DNA of 64,000 nt from Aphrocallistes beatrix (Eukaryota > Porifera > Hexactinellida > Sceptrulophora > Aphrocallistidae), in NCBI GenBank assembly GCA_963281255.1, contig OY725489.1, forward strand, positions 1,798,001 to 1,862,000, in the 5' to 3' direction. This document shows, piece after piece, positions 59,780-64,000 of the stretch (position 1 is its first letter; every line of letters starts with the position of its first letter). Both the position numbers and the translations under genes were made by a program. Under the pieces are notes generated by a model. It saw only the letters and a program-made list of their open reading frames with translations. It had not been told where the DNA came from and did not search any database.

Positions 59780-60931
59780 TGTTAAATGAATTTCGCCTTG
59801 TTCAATCTCATGGGTTGCATCATTCCTATTTGATAAGATAGCATCATCACGAAAATTATTTTCTGCTTATGGCGAACTTGGACACGATATACTTACAAAA
59901 TCTGAAGAAACTTCACACGGTAGATCAGAAAATTTAATACTTATAGGTAAGGATGTAGTGATAAAATTTGTTTGAACCTGTGATTGAATGTTGTATCTGT
60001 TTTTGCTAGAAACCAAACGGATTACGCTAATTTCTAGTCATGTTAAGATTTTCCAGTACAGTGAATTTACACAATTCAAATTTCGATAAAGCATTTAGTA
60101 TCTTCGAAGGTAGATTCTGACAAATGATAAATTTGTTGTCACCATCTTCTAAAATTTTTAAAAAAAAGAATTTTAAAATCTATTCAGCTGTGATGGAAAC
60201 CCTAAGAATAAAAACTGACCATTCGAGTAATCTGCAGACATCAAATGAACCAAATCGATTTGTTAACAGTGAATTGTATAAGTAGCAAATTTTAGTGATT
60301 TTAGATAGTTTTATCATTTAAATATGACTATAGTATTTTGGAAATATGCTATTTTCATTCGAAACCATATTACATTTATTTTCGCATTGGTTAATCACAA
60401 GTGATATCAATTAATTAGTTATATAGTATTAGTACATATTCATCATCATCCGCGTAAAACTAAGTTTTGGTTTCACTGGATGTTAATCTCAGCTCTGTGG
60501 TGAATTCATAAATTTGTTGAACAATAATCATAAACAGGTTTGATCAAGACTCGAAATCATCGCATTAAACTGTATGAATTCCAGGTTTCCTCTGCACATT
60601 GAAATTCCAGAAGATCGTAGGCACTATTAGTAATTTGTAGAATTTAATATTATGAATTAACACTTATAGTATATTCTATTCTAATGACGTCATGACCCAC
60701 CGGTTGGTCATGGTCACATTTGGCTTTGAAATATCAGGTGAATGTAGTTGCAATATTTTTCAATAGAGAGGTATTAGATATTAAAATGACATAAAGCTAC
60801 CTCACTCATAATGTTTTGTTTCAAATTTGATCAAGATCCTTAGACAAGGCACTGTGAAACTAGGACTAATTATACCCTGCTCACTTTTCGCTGCTGAACG
60901 TGCTGCTAACTTCACACCCATGACTCCAGTA

Positions 60932-61536
60932 ACGCATGAAATCTGGATCTTTCTCTTAGATGTATATCTCCTTTATTAAATGTGAAGCTATGATACTACG
61001 CTTTTAGTCGAGACATAGGATATCCAGGCTTATCCCCTTCCCGTCCCACTACAATGAACAGCACATGAGCTTAGAAATAATTAGCCATGTGCCAAAGTTC
61101 AATCAGTGCGTGCCCTAAAGTATCTTTGATGTATGATTTTCCGGCACTTGAAAACTATTACTTTTCTGATAGCTGAGGTTGTAGGTATTTGGAATTTTAG
61201 TACTTATTTTGAATTTTACTACTACATCAGCTCTCTTACAGTCGAACCTCATTAATGACTACTCAATAAAACGGGCATTTGCGCAGAATACCGCCTATGT
61301 CATTTTACAATACCTGTTCCAAGTGATGATCATGCCCGGTGCCACGTATTATGAGGTGTGGTCACTGACTAGCTTAGTGCGTGTCTGGACACCCAAAGAC
61401 TATACATTATCAGTTAACCTCAAATACAATAAACTAACCTAGTGGGTTTCCAAGCACCGCATGATGTCCTGCCTTAGAGGCAGTGGGTGTTCGGACACCC
61501 AAGACACCTTGTTGCGCAGACTCTGATTATCATATA
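60932..61536. other. Intergenic, no gene recognised
   Basis: No coding pattern. cagtcgaacctcattaatg at about 61240 resembles a lone pogo-type MITE end. Confidence 0.4.
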
Positions 61537-61724
61537 CAGTCGACTCCGCTTAATAGGGCCACTGTTTAATCGGGTCAGCCGCTTAATCGGGCCACTTTTG
61601 GTAGGACCGGAATAGCTCTCACACATAGAAGCTAATACAAAATATTTTCGGTTAATAGGGTCCTCCGCTTAATCGGGGCAAAATGTCCTCTGACCGATGT
61701 GGCCCTATTAAGCGGAGTCGACTG
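61537..61724. repeat. pogo/Tigger-type MITE, complete, 188 bp
   Basis: TA-flanked twin of 6863-7050, same length and only a few substitutions. Confidence 0.8.
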
Positions 61725-62181
61725 TATATTTTGTTACAGAATGTGTAGCTTTGTAGATAGTTAATGAGATAGGTGATTGCAGAAAGAACCAGTATATTTA
61801 ATTTCTAAATTTACAGCCATTTCCTTGGTGCGAAAAGAGATCTAAGTCATGAATACCTGTAGAATACCACACATATTGAAAGGATTTAATTTAGTAATTA
61901 TTTGTTTCCGCATGCGGATGGACGTATTTAATATATGTTGAATTATGCGAGACTTGGGGGACGCAATAGAAAAAGATTATACATAGAATCCGAAAAAGCG
62001 GGACACTCAGAAAAATTAGCTTAATTGAAAAGTGAAAAAAGTGGCAAGTCCACCAAAAACGGGGCAGTTGGCATGGATGAACATGGTTATATTGAGGATA
62101 ATATTATATAAGTGTTAGTATTTAATTCACGATATAACTACAAATAAATATAGGGCTTATAAAAAGGCTTATAAAACGACT

Positions 62182-62183
<2 letters not shown>

Positions 62184-62215
<32 letters not shown>
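62184..62215. repeat. TA dinucleotide microsatellite
   Basis: About 16 uninterrupted TA units, followed by the reversed copy of the 55735-55860 repeat (62220-62345). Confidence 0.95.
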
Positions 62216-62216
<1 letters not shown>

Positions 62217-62522
62217 TTACGTATTGAATGAGCCTATATATACCTCCTAGAGTGATTGTAAAGCCATCACATCCTATGAGGACAGGACTGCTTTAGTGTA
62301 GGCAATTGAATGATACAAAAAATTGACCCGGACCAAATTTTTCGTGACAGTACCTCGGTTTCAACCTTAGTCTTTTCTTATGCTATTACGATTAAACTTG
62401 GACTTTTGCTCTCATTCTGACACATGCATAATATTGTAGAGTAGGAATAAATATCCAACATTTCATCAAGCTGGATTTATTTTCCTTCTCTTTGAGTATT
62501 GGTAGTTCTCTTGCAGAGTAGC

Positions 62523-63765
62523 ATGCCCTTCTACGTGGAGAGTCGAGGTCGAGTCGCATTGCTACACCTGAATGAGGGAGAGAATAGATTCAACTTCGAG
62601 AATATCAACAGCATACTGCGCTGTCTGGATGAGGTAGAGGCTAATCCTGAATTCATCGCTCTTGTTACGATAGGACATGGCAAATACTTTAGTCTAGGCC
62701 TAGACCTGGATTGGATAGGCAAGTTTCAGCTACTAATATCAGGCCACTGTTATTATAAAACTTGTTCACCTCAAAAAGATCTTCAGATGCTGGCGGGGGC
62801 TGTAATTATTACTAAATCGCTATTGCTACCTACCGGTCGGTGGCTTCACTCGATTCATTTACATTACTCCATTATTTGATAATGTAAGAGCTGATAATTA
62901 GATGTAACTTGACCACAGGCCTGTAGTCAATTACTAAAATGTATTGTCATGATTGGAACTACAATTAGAGGACTTACTGTTGCGTGCAAGGTTTCATCCA
63001 GGCTTATGCTCCGCGCCCACAGGCGCGCTGATTCAAACTAGTATAGATCTAGGCGCGCAACATTTGCCTAAACTTCTATATCGTAATATTAAATGCATAG
63101 GCTGAGCGCATTACATTTATCAAAGGGATATAAGTTTCCAACTACTGCGGCCTGAATCGTTCAAAATTGAGATCTTACAAGGTTCGCTTCGCTGTGTGAT
63201 TGGCTCCTCGTGTTCACTGTATGTCAATTTTAATGTTGTATCACTTTTTCTTCAATTATAACATATAAGTCCTCCTAATCGAATTTTAAACAGCCCCGGA
63301 TTTAGATACAATACCGCCTTTTCCATTTCTGGTAAATAAAAAAATGCGTTAATAATATAGATATTTTAATGAACTGGATTTATTAGTAAATTATTTATAG
63401 GCGAAATTATATCAACCGATCCTCCTCGGATCCAGGAGTTCTCCTTGATCTCCAATTTCCTTTACTACAGACTAATCACATTCCCTCTGCCTACCATAGC
63501 AGCGATAAATGGCCATAGTTATGGCGCAGGAGCGTTTCTAGCTCTTTGTCACGATGCGAGGGTGATGCGAGAGGATAGAGGCTACTTCTGCTTGCCTGAA
63601 GCTAAGCTCACTCTTCCCTTCCGGACAAGAATCACACAGGAATTAGTCCGGCATAGAATTCCTATCAGCATCCAGTCCACTGCACTACTTTCACACACCT
63701 TTACAGCTAAACAGGCTTTAAGGTTATTTGATTCATTATACCTTACCAAAGAGAAATCAACGTGA
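62523..63765 (+). CDS. Enoyl-CoA delta isomerase-like crotonase, 3' end uncertain
   Basis: The family shifts double bonds of enoyl-CoA in beta-oxidation of unsaturated fatty acids. Exon 1 is 62523-62718 and the second exon starts at 63401; they join in phase 1 (G+GC gives Gly). The donor is AG|GCAAGT, a GC-AG intron; no GT donor fits the frame. Landmarks are VESRGRVALLHLNEGENRFN, the loop GKYFSLGLDLDWIG, FPLPTIAAINGHSYGAGAFL (oxyanion region) and HDARVMREDRGYFCLPE, all close to ECI2/ECI3-type isomerases. Direct reading ends at 63765 after 186 residues, well short of the usual 240 or more. An AG|GTTATT donor at 63722/63723, placed where the family continues (FTAKQALR), suggests one more exon beyond the window. 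A ttgcag acceptor lies 7 bp before the ATG, so a 5' UTR intron or trans-splicing is possible. Confidence 0.78.
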
Positions 63766-63899
63766 CACATAGTAGAGCATTAGGATTGAGCAATGATTAA
63801 TCATTCGACCACGATCACGATCACGAAACTTCAAATCTGCAAACTGCGAGACTAAAGGTGAAAATCCTGGGATTAGCTTCCTAGTATTCTAGAAGATTC

Positions 63900-64000
63900 A
63901 TTAAACCCTACTTGGACTCGGAATGTTGAAGTGAAAGTGAAAGTTAATTGAAAGTGAAAATGAAAGTGGGATTTTTCTATTTATACTTTGTACCCCAAGT
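63900..64000. repeat. gaaagtgaaa repeat, cut by the window end
   Basis: Matches 54870-54965 (gttgaagtgaaagtgaaagt through tttctatttatac). Confidence 0.6.

Larger units (their letters stand above)
56545..60921. mobile_element. MULE-like transposon with OTU domain, 4.4 kb
   Basis: Inverted ends start with tggatgtgaagttagcagca on the left; the right end gctgctaacttcacaccca is the complement. Both are flanked by gactccagta (56535-56544 and 60922-60931), a perfect 10 bp target duplication as expected of MULEs. At the left end a sub-terminal block of about 170 bp is present twice (about 56570-56735 and 56755-56925). The right end has one copy (about 60750-60890). Transposase and OTU blocks lie inside on the minus strand. 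Confidence 0.82.

Noticed and set aside
1-64000. LTR, retroviral, Polinton or LINE coding sequence; CRISPR; tRNA or rRNA genes
   Set aside because: No reverse transcriptase, integrase, capsid-type or endonuclease motif was seen in the translated frames, and no repeat-spacer array, clover-leaf or rRNA core was noticed by eye.

Overview
The window is AT-rich nuclear DNA from an invertebrate animal. Genes are split by GT-AG introns, and one intron looks GC-AG. The gene set is animal-like: a Dicer, a copper type II monooxygenase of the dopamine beta-hydroxylase family, mitochondrial HIBCH and an enoyl-CoA isomerase. About half of the sequence is recognisable DNA-transposon debris: P element, MULE, mariner/Tc1, hAT, KDZ-like, pogo-type MITEs and two Helitron-like families. 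I saw no LINE, LTR or virus-like coding sequence. The phylum cannot be fixed from the sequence alone.

Layout. 0.5-1.6 kb: a small three-exon gene for a one-pass membrane protein of mitochondrial type (+). 4.9-9.8 kb: HIBCH, two exons (+), with a repeat-filled intron. 10-16.5 kb: a stack of nested repeats, including a tandem array of Helitron-like units. 16.65-22.6 kb: a two-exon gene (+) for a thiaminase I-like protein that keeps the active-site Cys and Glu; its 4.75 kb intron carries a 2.2 kb P element with matching target duplications. 22.9-35.7 kb: transposon remnants (MULEs, hAT and Tc1 MITEs, a mariner, a foldback element) and one exon of an NHL-repeat-like protein (-). 36.5-41.0 kb: a full-length Dicer in one uninterrupted reading frame (-), with a long near-perfect palindrome about 230 bp upstream of its start. 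42-47.7 kb: more elements, including a KDZ/HMGXB3-like remnant and a Tc1 tail. 48.5-53.6 kb: DBH/MOXD-like monooxygenase, four exons seen (+), 5' end not found. 54-62.3 kb: repeats, dominated by a 4.4 kb MULE-like element with 10 bp target duplications that carries both a transposase and an OTU protease-like domain. 62.5 kb to the end: an enoyl-CoA isomerase-like gene (+), probably continuing beyond the last exon seen.

The host genes do not form an operon or pathway. HIBCH (valine catabolism) and the isomerase (fatty-acid oxidation) are both crotonase-fold enzymes but lie more than 50 kb apart. The most notable items are the animal thiaminase I-like gene, the intronless Dicer beside a hairpin repeat, the monooxygenase that has lost the copper-ligand Met, and the OTU-bearing MULE present in two copies.
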